Assembly (NCBI RefSeq): GCF_020026895.1
Contig: NZ_JAINZW010000001.1
Coordinates: 310,001 to 374,000 of the forward strand
DNA: 64,000 nt
Reading direction: 5' to 3'
Source: Novilysobacter selenitireducens
Lineage (GTDB): Bacteria; Pseudomonadota; Gammaproteobacteria; Xanthomonadales; Xanthomonadaceae
Shown: in pieces, positions 44,091 through 52,363 of the stretch
Layout: every line of letters begins with the position of its first letter
Position numbering within the stretch: the stretch's first letter is position 1
Notes under the pieces: model-generated
Seen by the model: the letters and a program-made list of their open reading frames with translations, nothing else
Told to the model about the DNA's origin: nothing
Databases searched by the model: none
Translations under genes and position numbers: made by a program

Positions 44091-45116
44091 ATGACCCACA
44101 CCCCACCGCGTCCATCCCCTGCCGACCCCACCCGCTCCGTACCCGCCCAGGGTGCGTCGCCGGCGCTGGGCGCGTTTCTGCGAGGGGTGGAGCGCCGCGG
44201 TGCGGTGCTGGCCGAGCTCCAGGCCGGCGATGCCCGGGTCGGTGACGGTGCGCTGGGCGCGGCCATGCGAGGGTTCGCCCGCGACGCGCAGGACATGCCG
44301 ATGGCCGACTGGCCGGTGCGGTTCTGGCAGCGACTGCTGTCCGAACCCGGCCTGGCGCGGCGCACACCGGTGGCGATCGAACTGGACGCCGCCGACGGCC
44401 TGGCCGAGCTGGGCAGCGGACCGCGTGCGGCCCTGCTGCTGAGGCTGGCGGCGGGCCTGTCGGAGGCGGATGCGGCCCGCACTCTTGGCGTCGCCCTGCC
44501 CAGCTACCGGCTGGCGCTGCAGCGCGCCTTGCCGCGCCACCGCGACGGCCGCGCCGACCCGCAGGCCTGGTCGCGCCTGCGCGAGGCGGTGCACCGGCGC
44601 ATCAAGACCCTGGACCCGGAGCGGCTGGCACGCCTGGGCCGGCTGCGCGAAGCCGCGCTGGCCGGCGGCCCCATGCCCGCCTTCGCCCCCGCGGCCTCCG
44701 ATGACGGCGTCCGCCAGCGCGCGCCGTGGCCGCGCTGGGTCTGGGCGCTGCCGGCGGCCTGCGTGCTGGCGTGGGCGGCCACGTACTGGACGCCGGTGGA
44801 GACGTGGCTGACCAGCCGCCTCAATCCCCTGGATGCCGGCGAGATCCGCACCGGTACGTTGCCGGAAGAGGCGCCGCGCGCGCGGTTCGGTGACACCGCC
44901 GGGCTGCTGGCGCATCGCGACTACGACCTGCTCGCCGACCCGGATGGCCTGGCGGCGGCGCAGGACATCGCGTTCCTGAGCTGGCTGGCGGCCCAGGACG
45001 CGGCCGATGCACCGGTCGAGCTGGCGCCGATGCCCGACGCCGCGACCGCCGCGCTGGAGCCGGCGGCGCCGTCGCCCGATCCGCTCGTCACGGAGACGCT
45101 CGATGCGCCGCGCTGA
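44091..45116 (+). CDS. Membrane-anchored sigma-70-like protein
   Basis: The 341-residue protein has a Pro-rich N-terminus, a helical region (~23-90) whose spacing resembles a degenerate sigma region 2, and a convincing sigma region 4-type helix-turn-helix (about 111-150: LRLAAGLSEADAARTLGVAL). After a basic helix (RLREAVHRRIKTLD) comes one transmembrane segment (about 213-233, WVWALPAACVLAWAA), then an acidic, Ala/Pro-rich tail. If N-in, the DNA-binding part is cytoplasmic and the tail periplasmic. It is therefore not an ordinary ECF factor but resembles a membrane-tethered one. The next gene starts inside its 3' end (14-nt overlap). Function is inferred. Confidence 0.65.
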   Translation: MTHTPPRPSPADPTRSVPAQGASPALGAFLRGVERRGAVLAELQAGDARVGDGALGAAMRGFARDAQDMPMADWPVRFWQRLLSEPGLARRTPVAIELDAADGLAELGSGPRAALLLRLAAGLSEADAARTLGVALPSYRLALQRALPRHRDGRADPQAWSRLREAVHRRIKTLDPERLARLGRLREAALAGGPMPAFAPAASDDGVRQRAPWPRWVWALPAACVLAWAATYWTPVETWLTSRLNPLDAGEIRTGTLPEEAPRARFGDTAGLLAHRDYDLLADPDGLAAAQDIAFLSWLAAQDAADAPVELAPMPDAATAALEPAAPSPDPLVTETLDAPR

Positions 45117-45762
45117 CCCCGCCGTCCGCCGCGTGCTGCATGCGTCGCTGGCCCTGCTGGCGGCGCTGGCCGCGGCCGGCGCCGCTGCCACGCCGGCGGT
45201 GCTGGACGACTTCCGCGAGGTGCTGCCGCAGCTGCAGCCCGAACGGCGCGCGCAACTGCTGGAGCGCGCCACGCAATGGCAGGGGCTTACCGCCGTCCAG
45301 CGCGAGGCCTTCACCCGTCGCGCCGCCGAGTGGGATGCGCTGCCGCGGGCCGAACGCGATGCGCGCCGGGTGAACTACCGTGCCTGGCAGGCGCTGACCC
45401 CGGATGAACGCGCACGCCTGCAGGCCCTGTCGGCGCGCGTGCGTGCGCTACCGGCCGACGAGCGCGCGACGCTGCGGGCGCAGTTCGATGCACTGGACGG
45501 CAGCGAGCGCCGCGGCTGGCGCCTCGGCCCGACGCTGGGTGCCGACTACCCCGAGCTGCAGCCGCTGCTGGCGCAACTGCCGGCGGCGCAGCACGCGCCG
45601 CTGCTGCAGGTGTTGCGTGAGCTCACGCCGGTGCAGCGCCGCGACCTGGGCATGCTGGTGTACCGGACGCCGCCGCAACAGCGCGACAGGCTGCGGCGCG
45701 AGCTGCTGTCCACGGCCGCCGGCCAGCGCGACCGCTGGCTGTGGGAGCGGCTGGGGCGGTAG
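45103..45762 (+). CDS. DUF3106 periplasmic protein
   Basis: The 219-residue product has an N-terminal signal sequence or anchor (about residues 9-30, LHASLALLAALAAAGAAA) and a mature part of tandem amphipathic helices with repeated W..L/P..R/ER patterns (WQGLTAVQREAFTRRAAEWD, WQALTPDERARLQAL), characteristic of DUF3106. The family is unknown in function and its helices recall Spy/ZraP-type periplasmic sensors. The ATG at 45103 is 14 bases inside the preceding sigma-like gene, so the two are translationally coupled and probably work together. It is followed by a G-rich heptad array. Confidence 0.72.
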   Translation: MRRADPAVRRVLHASLALLAALAAAGAAATPAVLDDFREVLPQLQPERRAQLLERATQWQGLTAVQREAFTRRAAEWDALPRAERDARRVNYRAWQALTPDERARLQALSARVRALPADERATLRAQFDALDGSERRGWRLGPTLGADYPELQPLLAQLPAAQHAPLLQVLRELTPVQRRDLGMLVYRTPPQQRDRLRRELLSTAAGQRDRWLWERLGR

Positions 45763-45774
45763 TTCGAATTGGGG

Positions 45775-45802
45775 GCTGGGGGTTAGGGACTAGGGGCTGG
45801 GG
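45775..45802. repeat. Four-unit G-rich heptad repeat in convergent spacer, copy 2
   Basis: Units GCTGGGG, GTTAGGG, ACTAGGG and GCTGGGG (consensus GCTAGGG, the complement of the unit at 28011) run on the plus strand. With the flanking G's this makes five G-tracts and a G-quadruplex motif, on the strand read by the DUF3106 transcript. It occupies most of the 68-base gap before the convergent DUF4286 gene. Confidence 0.8.
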
Positions 45803-45830
45803 GCGACTACGGAACAGTCCCTGTTGCCCG

Positions 45831-46142
45831 TCATTCCGTTCCTACCCGCATGATCCGGCGTGTCGCCGTGAAGCGGCCGCCGAAGCGCGCCATGCCGTCG
45901 CCGCGCAGGCGCGGGGCGTGCTCGCGCAGGTAGGCGTCCAGCGCTTCGGCATCGACCAGCCGGTACTGCACGCTCAGTGCCACGCGGCCATCGCCGGCCG
46001 GCGGGTCCAGCACCTCGCAGACCTGCGCACCGGTGAAGCCGGGCAGCGCCAGGATCTCGCGCACGTGGCCGTCCAGCCAGGCGCGGTAGTCGGCGGCGAT
46101 CGCCGCATCGATGTCGAGGTTGACCTCGTACGCGACGCTCAC
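45831..46142 (-). CDS. DUF4286-family protein
   Basis: The 103-residue cytoplasmic protein reads VAYEVNLDIDAAIAADYRAWL...HVREILALPGFTGAQV...VQYRLVDAEALDAYLREHAPRLR, which matches the DUF4286 family, a ferredoxin-like alpha/beta-fold related to antibiotic-biosynthesis-monooxygenase-type dimers. Function is unknown. It starts at GTG 46142, overlapping the stop of the DUF3667 gene by 4 bases, so the two are coupled. Confidence 0.82.
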   Translation of the reverse strand: MSVAYEVNLDIDAAIAADYRAWLDGHVREILALPGFTGAQVCEVLDPPAGDGRVALSVQYRLVDAEALDAYLREHAPRLRGDGMARFGGRFTATRRIMRVGTE

Positions 46143-47392
46143 GCCGACACCAGCCCGGCCAGCACCGCGTACAGGGCGGCAAATGCCACCAGCACGAAGT
46201 ACAGGTTGCCCAGCACGAAGTACTTCACCAGCGTCATCAGCCAGCCCTGGCCGTAGATGCGTTTCTGCATCAGCAGCAGGTACACCGGCAGCCAGCACCA
46301 CAGCGCGAATTCCAGCACGCCGATGCCGCGGCTGGCCCACACCGAATGCGCGGCCACCGCGCCATCCAGCGCCACCAGCAGGAACTGCACCAGGATGGTC
46401 AGCACCAGGAAGACGTGGCTGTAGAGCGCGACCACCAGGTGCTCCAGGTACAGCCGCCTGCTGAAGAGGTAGAACACCTTGAGCAGCAGCGCGAACACCG
46501 GCACCAGCAGGAACAGCGCCGTCGGCAGCGCCTGCATCATCGATTCTTTGAGCAGGTCCGGGTTCTGCTGCAGGCGCGGGATGTTGTCCTGCGCGCGGCC
46601 GACCTTGCGATTGAGCCAGTCGTTGGCGAAGTCCGGCCACCACGCCACCGTCAGCGGGTTGTCGACCGGATGCCAGGGCTTGCCGTTGAAGCGCATCACC
46701 CAGTCATCGTCGTCCGCCTCGGCGGCGTCCTCGGGCGTGGCGTCGGCCTCGACCTCGGCGGCGGTGGCCTCGGTGGCGCCGGTGGCCTCGTCGGCGGCGG
46801 AGGCGGTGGGTGGCTCGCCGGCCTTCGCGGCTTCGCGAAGCTGGGCGATGCGGTTGCCCGCCGCGCCGCGGATGGCGACCTGCGCCGCCAGCAGGCCGCG
46901 GTCGACGCCCGGCACCGGCACACCGTCCACGGTTTCGCGCGCGGCTTCCACCTCGGCCAGCGCCTGGTCGCGGATGCGGATGACCTCCTCGCGCGTGGTC
47001 GCGGCTTCCAACTGCTTCGCCAGGCCGGCGTCGACGCCCGCCACCGTCGGCGTGCCGTCGTCGGTGACGATCGGGTTCTCGGTGAAGGACACCGCGTACT
47101 GGCCGACGAAGAACGTCAGCAGCGTGGCGACCACGAACATCCGCAGCGGCGCGATGTAGCGCGCGCGGTGGCCGGCGAGGTAGTCGCGCGCCACGCGGCC
47201 CGGCGCCAGGAGGTCGCGCAGCGTGCGGAACACGCGGCCGTCCAGGTGCCAGAACGACTCGAACACCTCCACGATCGCGTGGTGCGTGTCGCGGATCGGA
47301 TTGACCGCCGACTGCCCGCAGCGGTGGCAGTAGCCGCCCTGCAGCGGGGTCGCGCAGTTCTCGCAGTGCGTCGGCGTGTCGTGTGCGTCCAT
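46139..47392 (-). CDS. DUF3667 zinc-ribbon membrane protein
   Basis: The 417-residue protein begins with a zinc ribbon (C10, C13, C22, C25: HCENCATPLQGGYCHRCGQ), then the DUF3667 segment FWHLDGRVFRTLRDLLAPGR and HRARYIAPLRMFVVATLL, a first membrane helix, a long hydrophilic region (about 115-270, acidic with EATGATEATAAEVEADATPED), and four further transmembrane helices to the end. It is conserved in xanthomonads but no function is known. ATG 47392 fits the zinc ribbon. It overlaps the DUF4286 gene by 4 bases and diverges from the MATE gene. Confidence 0.85.
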   Translation of the reverse strand: MDAHDTPTHCENCATPLQGGYCHRCGQSAVNPIRDTHHAIVEVFESFWHLDGRVFRTLRDLLAPGRVARDYLAGHRARYIAPLRMFVVATLLTFFVGQYAVSFTENPIVTDDGTPTVAGVDAGLAKQLEAATTREEVIRIRDQALAEVEAARETVDGVPVPGVDRGLLAAQVAIRGAAGNRIAQLREAAKAGEPPTASAADEATGATEATAAEVEADATPEDAAEADDDDWVMRFNGKPWHPVDNPLTVAWWPDFANDWLNRKVGRAQDNIPRLQQNPDLLKESMMQALPTALFLLVPVFALLLKVFYLFSRRLYLEHLVVALYSHVFLVLTILVQFLLVALDGAVAAHSVWASRGIGVLEFALWCWLPVYLLLMQKRIYGQGWLMTLVKYFVLGNLYFVLVAFAALYAVLAGLVSA

Positions 47393-47548
47393 GTGTTCCC
47401 CCGGTCCCCTTGCAAACGCGGCGTGGTCGACGCCGCCGGCCGGCGCGGCCTCGGGCCGGCGACGGGCGGCTAAGATAGCGGCCCGCCGCGACCCGGCGCC
47501 AGCGCGCGACAGCGGTTCGCGCGCGGCCGCAGTCGCCAGGTGCTTCCC

Positions 47549-49006
47549 ATGAGCCATTCCGAGCCGGCGCACGACGCGCCGACGCCGCGCCTGCGCCGCG
47601 AGTTGCGCAGCACCGCGTGGCTGGCGGCGCCGCTGATCGCCGGGCACGTGTCGACCGGGCTGATCGGGTTCGTCGACAGCGTCATCGCCGGCCACCACGG
47701 CACCACCACGCTGGCTTCGGTGGCGGTGGGCACGGCGCTGTTCTGGCTGGCGATGATGGTGCCGATGGGCACGCTGATGGCGCTGCCGCCGTCGGTGTCG
47801 CAGCTCGACGGCGCGAACCGCCGCGTCGAGATCGGCCCGCTGTTCCGCCAGGCGCTGTGGCTGGCCGCGTCGCTGGGCGTGGCGCTGTTCGCGATGCTGT
47901 CGCTGCTGGTGCACGCGATGGGCCCGATGGGCATCGCCGCGGAAATCCGGCCCGGCGCGACCGACTTCCTGCACGGCATCCGCTGGGGCGTGCCGGCGCT
48001 GACGCTGTACTACTGCATGCGCTACCTCAGCGACGGCCTGCACTGGACGCTGCCGACCATGGTGCTGGGCTTCGGCGGCCTGCTGCTGCTGGTGCCGCTG
48101 GGGTGGGTGTTCACCTTCGGCCGGTTCGGATTGCCGGAGATGGGTGCGGGTGGGCTGGGCCTGGCGTCGGCGATCATGCTGTGGACGCAGGCGATCGTCT
48201 TTGCGCTGTACCTGCGGCGCTCGCGCCGCTTCGCCGACCTGCGCCTGTTCGACGGCTTCCTCACCCGCCGCAACCGGCCCGACGGCGCGCGGATCCGCGG
48301 CCTGCTGCGCACCGGGTTGCCGATCGGCGTGACCGTGACGATGGAGGGCAGCCTCTTCATCGTCACCGCGCTGCTCATCGGCCGGCTGGGCGAAGTGCCG
48401 GTGGCCGCGCACCAGATCGCCATCAACGTCGCGGCGCTGTGCTTCATGGTGCCGTTCGGGCTGGCCGAGGCGACCACCGTGCGCGTCGGCCATGCGCTCG
48501 GTCGCGGGCTGGGCTCGACCGGCGTGCGCCGCGCCGCGCTGGCCGGGCTGCTGCTGACGCTGGGCACGCAGGCGCTGTCGGGCCTGGGGCTGCTGCTGGG
48601 CCACGACCACCTGGCCGCGCTCTACACCCGCGACACCGCGGTGGCGGCGCTTGCCGGGACGCTGCTGCTGTATGCGATGGCGTTCCAGTTCCCCGATGGC
48701 GTGCAGGTGCTGTCGGCCGGCGCGTTGCGTGGGTTGCGCGACACCCGCGTGCCGATGGTGCTGGCCGCGCTGGCGTACTGGGGCATCGGCATGCCGCTGG
48801 GCGCCGGCCTGGGGTTGGGCGTGCCCGGCATCGTCGAGCCGATGGGCCCGCCCGGCATGTGGATCGGGTTGATCGCGGGCCTGACGGTGGCCGCCGTGCT
48901 GCTGGGCCTGCGCTTCGTGCGCGCCAGTGCGCCCGGGCGCCTGCCGCCGCCAGTGAGCGCCAACACGCCCGCCGCGCCTGTTGCCGCGGTGACCTCTGGC
49001 GGATGA
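47549..49006 (+). CDS. norM: MATE-family efflux transporter (NorM type)
   Basis: The 485-residue inner-membrane protein has 12 predicted helices and the MATE fold: LAAPLIAGHVSTGLIGFVDS in helix 1-2, RIRGLLRTGLPIGVTVTMEG at the start of the second half, and VPVAAHQIAINVAALCFM. NorM-type proteins export cationic drugs and dyes using Na+ or H+. ATG 47549 was preferred to the GTG at 47540. The C-terminal 25 residues are Pro/Ala-rich and probably cytoplasmic. It is separated from sppA by 64 nt on the same strand. Confidence 0.9.
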   Translation: MSHSEPAHDAPTPRLRRELRSTAWLAAPLIAGHVSTGLIGFVDSVIAGHHGTTTLASVAVGTALFWLAMMVPMGTLMALPPSVSQLDGANRRVEIGPLFRQALWLAASLGVALFAMLSLLVHAMGPMGIAAEIRPGATDFLHGIRWGVPALTLYYCMRYLSDGLHWTLPTMVLGFGGLLLLVPLGWVFTFGRFGLPEMGAGGLGLASAIMLWTQAIVFALYLRRSRRFADLRLFDGFLTRRNRPDGARIRGLLRTGLPIGVTVTMEGSLFIVTALLIGRLGEVPVAAHQIAINVAALCFMVPFGLAEATTVRVGHALGRGLGSTGVRRAALAGLLLTLGTQALSGLGLLLGHDHLAALYTRDTAVAALAGTLLLYAMAFQFPDGVQVLSAGALRGLRDTRVPMVLAALAYWGIGMPLGAGLGLGVPGIVEPMGPPGMWIGLIAGLTVAAVLLGLRFVRASAPGRLPPPVSANTPAAPVAAVTSGG

Positions 49007-49070
49007 AACGCCCGGGGCCAGCGGGTACGCTGGCCATCGCACACAACGCTGTACCGGAGTACCTCCCGAC

Positions 49071-50954
49071 ATGAACGACACCCCGCGCCGCGGCCCGATC
49101 GCCCGATTCTTCGTGGGCCTGTGGGATGCGATGAACTTCACCCGGCGGCTGGTCTTCAACCTGCTGTTCTTCGCGCTGCTGTTGCTGATCCTGGCCGCCA
49201 TCGGCGCCGGCGACCGCACCCAGCCGCTGCTCAACGACACGACGCTGGTGATCGCGCCGGAAGGCGCCCTGGTGGAGCAGTACACCTCCGATCCGGCCAG
49301 CCGCGCCTTCGCCCGCGCGATGGGCAGCGATGCCGGCGAGGTGCAGCTGCGCGACCTGCTTCAGGCGCTGGACGCGGCCGCCGACGATGACCGCATCGAC
49401 CGCGTGCTGCTGCGCCTGGACGGCCTGGGCGGCGGCGGCATGGCTTCGCGCCGTGAGCTGGCCGCCGCGGTCGCGCGCCTGCGCGAATCGGGCAAGCAGG
49501 TCGTCGCCGCCAGCGAAATGATGGGCCAGGGCCAGTACCTCATTGCCGCGCAGGCCGACGAGGTCTACCTGGACCCGATGGGCGGCCTGCTGCTGGAAGG
49601 CCTGGACCGCTACCGCCAGTACTACCGCGAAGGCCTGGAGGACAAGCTCGGCGTCGACGTGCACCTGTTCAAGGTCGGCGAGTACAAGTCCGCCGCCGAG
49701 CCCTACGTACTGGACGCCGCATCGCCGGAGTCCAAGGAAGCCGACCTGTACTGGATGAACGACCTGTGGTCGCGCTACCTGGGCGATGTCGCCGTCGCGC
49801 GTGACGTGCCCGCCGCGCAGCTGGTGGCCAACATCCAGCAGCTGCCCGAGCAGATCGAAGCCGTCGGCGGCGACCTGGCGCAGCTGGCGCTGCGGCAGAA
49901 GCTGGTGGACGGGCTGAAGACGCGCGAGCAGGTCGACGAGCTGATGATCGAACGCGGCGCCGCGGACGAGGACGCCGAAGGCGGCTTCCGCCAGGTGTCG
50001 CTGGAGGGCTACCTGGCCCACATCAACGGCGAGCCGTCGCCGGCCGACCGCCGCCCGCAGGTGGCCGTGGTCGTCGCCGAGGGCGCGATCACCGGCGGTG
50101 AGCAACCGCGCGGCACGATCGGTGGCGAGTCCACTGCCGCACTGCTGCGCGAGGCACGCGACGACGAGCAGGTGAAGTCGGTCGTGCTGCGCGTGGATTC
50201 GCCCGGTGGCGAGGTGTTCGCCTCCGAGCAGATCCGCCGCGAAGTGGTCGCGCTGAAGGCCGCCGGCAAGCCGGTGGTGGTGTCGATGGGCGACCTCGCC
50301 GCATCGGGCGGCTACTGGATCAGCATGAACGCCGATCGCATCTACGCCGACCCGTCGACCATCACCGGTTCGATCGGCATCTTCGGCCTGATCCCGACCA
50401 TCCCGCGCACCCTGGAGAAGATCGGTGTGCACACCGACGGCGTCAGCACGACGCCGCTGGCGGGCGCGTTCGACATCACCCGGCCGCTGGACCCGGCGGT
50501 CGGCGACATCATCCAGTCGGTGATCGAAAAGGGCTACCGCGATTTCACCGGCCGCGTGGCGCAGGCGCGCGACCGCAGCGTGTCGCAAGTGGACGCCGTC
50601 GCCCGCGGCCGCGTGTGGAGCGGCGCGCAGGCGCTGGAACGCGGCCTGGTCGACGAGCTCGGCGGCCTGCAGGCGTCGATTGCCGATGCCGCCCGCCGCG
50701 CCGAACTGGGCGAGGAGGGCGACTACGCGGTGCGCTACGTCGAGAAGGTCGCCACGCCGTTCGAGCGTTTCTTCACCGGCTTCGCGGAGAGCCGCATCGG
50801 CGGTGCGTGGCTACGCGAGTCGGACTTCGCCCGTGGCCTGCTGGCGCGCTTCGCACCGCAGATGGCCGACGACCTGCGCTTCCTGGAAAGCGCGCTGCAG
50901 CCCGTGCCCGGCAAGCCGGTCAAGGCGCTGGCCTACTGCTTTTGCGGGCTGTAG
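49071..50954 (+). CDS. sppA: Signal peptide peptidase SppA, 67-kDa type
   Basis: SppA degrades cleaved signal peptides at the periplasmic face of the inner membrane. The 627-residue two-domain protein has one N-terminal transmembrane helix (about 27-47), the Lys of the dyad at K206 (VGEYKSAAEP) and the nucleophile Ser at S412 (GDLAASGGYW), with the supporting SPGGEVFASE and ITGSIGIFG segments. These match K209 and S409 of E. coli SppA. It ends at a bidirectional terminator. The ATG at 49071 follows GGAG. Confidence 0.95.
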   Translation: MNDTPRRGPIARFFVGLWDAMNFTRRLVFNLLFFALLLLILAAIGAGDRTQPLLNDTTLVIAPEGALVEQYTSDPASRAFARAMGSDAGEVQLRDLLQALDAAADDDRIDRVLLRLDGLGGGGMASRRELAAAVARLRESGKQVVAASEMMGQGQYLIAAQADEVYLDPMGGLLLEGLDRYRQYYREGLEDKLGVDVHLFKVGEYKSAAEPYVLDAASPESKEADLYWMNDLWSRYLGDVAVARDVPAAQLVANIQQLPEQIEAVGGDLAQLALRQKLVDGLKTREQVDELMIERGAADEDAEGGFRQVSLEGYLAHINGEPSPADRRPQVAVVVAEGAITGGEQPRGTIGGESTAALLREARDDEQVKSVVLRVDSPGGEVFASEQIRREVVALKAAGKPVVVSMGDLAASGGYWISMNADRIYADPSTITGSIGIFGLIPTIPRTLEKIGVHTDGVSTTPLAGAFDITRPLDPAVGDIIQSVIEKGYRDFTGRVAQARDRSVSQVDAVARGRVWSGAQALERGLVDELGGLQASIADAARRAELGEEGDYAVRYVEKVATPFERFFTGFAESRIGGAWLRESDFARGLLARFAPQMADDLRFLESALQPVPGKPVKALAYCFCGL

Positions 50955-50998
50955 GCCACGACGTCGGCAGCGACTCGCCCTCGCGCGAAGGCACAACG

Positions 50999-51027
50999 AA
51001 AAGCCCGGCATTGGCCGGGCTTTTTCT
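50999..51027. terminator. Bidirectional terminator after sppA
   Basis: AAAGCCCGGC (51000-51009) and GCCGGGCTTT (51014-51023) form a stem with an ATTG loop, with A's before and TTTC after. It can serve sppA and, on the other strand, the lipoprotein gene that ends at 51063. Confidence 0.9.
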
Positions 51028-51062
51028 TTGCGCGATCGTGGGACGTGCGCGGCAGCGTGGGG

Positions 51063-51449
51063 TCAGGGCGGGTCGATCGTCGCGCGGGTCCGTTCGGCCG
51101 CATCGCCCACCTTGGTCTCGACGTCGCGCACCCGCTCGAGCGGCGTCTGGTAGCCGTCGCTGCCATCGCCTTCGACACGATGCATTTCGACGGCATCCGA
51201 CGCGCCTGCATATGCATGCCCGGTGTCGGCCACATCGCTGGCTGCGGTCGCGGTGGAGGGCGATGTCGTGGCGGCAGTGCCGGCCTGCGGCTCGGGCGGC
51301 ACCTCCGGGTCGGGCGGCTGCGGCTTGCGGCATCCGGTCAGCACGACCGCCAGCGCCATCGATGTCACCAGCATGGCCTTCGCGATCGCGCCGGTGCGGC
51401 CTGGTGCCGGGCGTTGCGACCGAGGCAGCGGATGTGGGCGGGTCGTCAT
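51063..51449 (-). CDS. Putative lipoprotein, unknown function
   Basis: The 128-residue product has a lipobox (VVLTGC, acylated Cys at residue 40) after a hydrophobic stretch (about 25-38), but an unusually long basic/Pro-rich N-region of ~24 residues. The mature part is Pro/Ala/Ser/Thr-rich and then charged (VRDVETKVGDAAERTRA), with no known domain. The ATG at 51449 has an AGGAGGA ribosome-binding site; starting at the internal ATG (Met26, 51374) would give a normal-length signal peptide. It diverges from the downstream SDR gene. Confidence 0.65.
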   Translation of the reverse strand: MTTRPHPLPRSQRPAPGRTGAIAKAMLVTSMALAVVLTGCRKPQPPDPEVPPEPQAGTAATTSPSTATAASDVADTGHAYAGASDAVEMHRVEGDGSDGYQTPLERVRDVETKVGDAAERTRATIDPP

Positions 51450-51537
51450 TGGCGTCCTCCTGTGCGGGTGCCCGGCTATGCTACGCCGGGCCGCGTGCAG
51501 GCATCCGGATGCGGCGGACGACACTGAGGAGCACGGC

Positions 51538-52314
51538 ATGGACCCACGACGCTGGCGGCTGGATGGACACTTGGCGCTGGTCACCGGCGGTAGCGCCGGC
51601 ATCGGCCGCGCGATCGCGCGCGAGCTGTTGGGTTTCGGCGCCGACGTGCTGCTGGCCGCGCGCGATGCGGCCGGACTGGAGTCGGCGCGCGCCGAGCTGA
51701 TGGAGGATTTCCCCGAGCGCGAGGTGCAGGTGTTCGCCGCCGACGTTGCCGACGAAGAGCAGCGGCGCGAACTGCTCGACTGGGTCGAGGACTTCGGCGA
51801 AGGCCTGCACATCCTCGTCAACAACGCCGGCAACAACGTCAGCCGACAGGCCACCGACTACAGCGACGCCGAGTGGCGCGGCATTTTCGAGACGAATGTG
51901 TTCTCGGCCTTCGAACTGTCGCGTTATCTGCATCCGCTGCTGACCCGGCATGCGGCGTCCAGCATCGTCAACGTCGGCAGCGTGTCGGGCCTGACCCACG
52001 TGCGCACCGGCGCGCCGTACGGCATGAGCAAGGCGGCGATGCACCAGATGACGAAGAACCTCGCCGTGGAATGGGCCGAGGACGGCATCCGGGTCAACGC
52101 GGTCGCGCCCTGGTACATCCGCACCCGCCGCACCTCCGGCAAGCTCGCCGATCCGGACTACCTCGACGAGGTGTTGTTGCGCACGCCGCTGTCGCGCATC
52201 GGCGAGGCCGAGGACGTCGCCGCAGCGGTGGCGTTCCTGTGCCTGCCCGCGGCCGGCTACGTCACCGGCGAATGCATCGCGGTGGACGGTGGGTTCCTGC
52301 GCTACGGGTTCTGA
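51538..52314 (+). CDS. SDR-family oxidoreductase (tropinone-reductase-like)
   Basis: The 258-residue protein has a classical SDR sequence: TGGSAGIGRAIAREL nucleotide-binding motif, DV, NNAGNNVSR, NVGSVSGL with the catalytic Ser, YGMSKAAMHQMTKNLA with the catalytic Tyr/Lys, and a C-terminal ITGECIAVDGG-type stretch (VTGECIAVDGGFLRYG). The NNVSR/PWYIRT features are those of the tropinone-reductase-like group. Substrate unknown. GAGGAG precedes the ATG at 51538. Confidence 0.9.
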   Translation: MDPRRWRLDGHLALVTGGSAGIGRAIARELLGFGADVLLAARDAAGLESARAELMEDFPEREVQVFAADVADEEQRRELLDWVEDFGEGLHILVNNAGNNVSRQATDYSDAEWRGIFETNVFSAFELSRYLHPLLTRHAASSIVNVGSVSGLTHVRTGAPYGMSKAAMHQMTKNLAVEWAEDGIRVNAVAPWYIRTRRTSGKLADPDYLDEVLLRTPLSRIGEAEDVAAAVAFLCLPAAGYVTGECIAVDGGFLRYGF

Positions 52315-52363
52315 GCGACGCCGCGCGAGGCGTGACTCGCCGTTCTGCAGGCGTACCGCTGCC

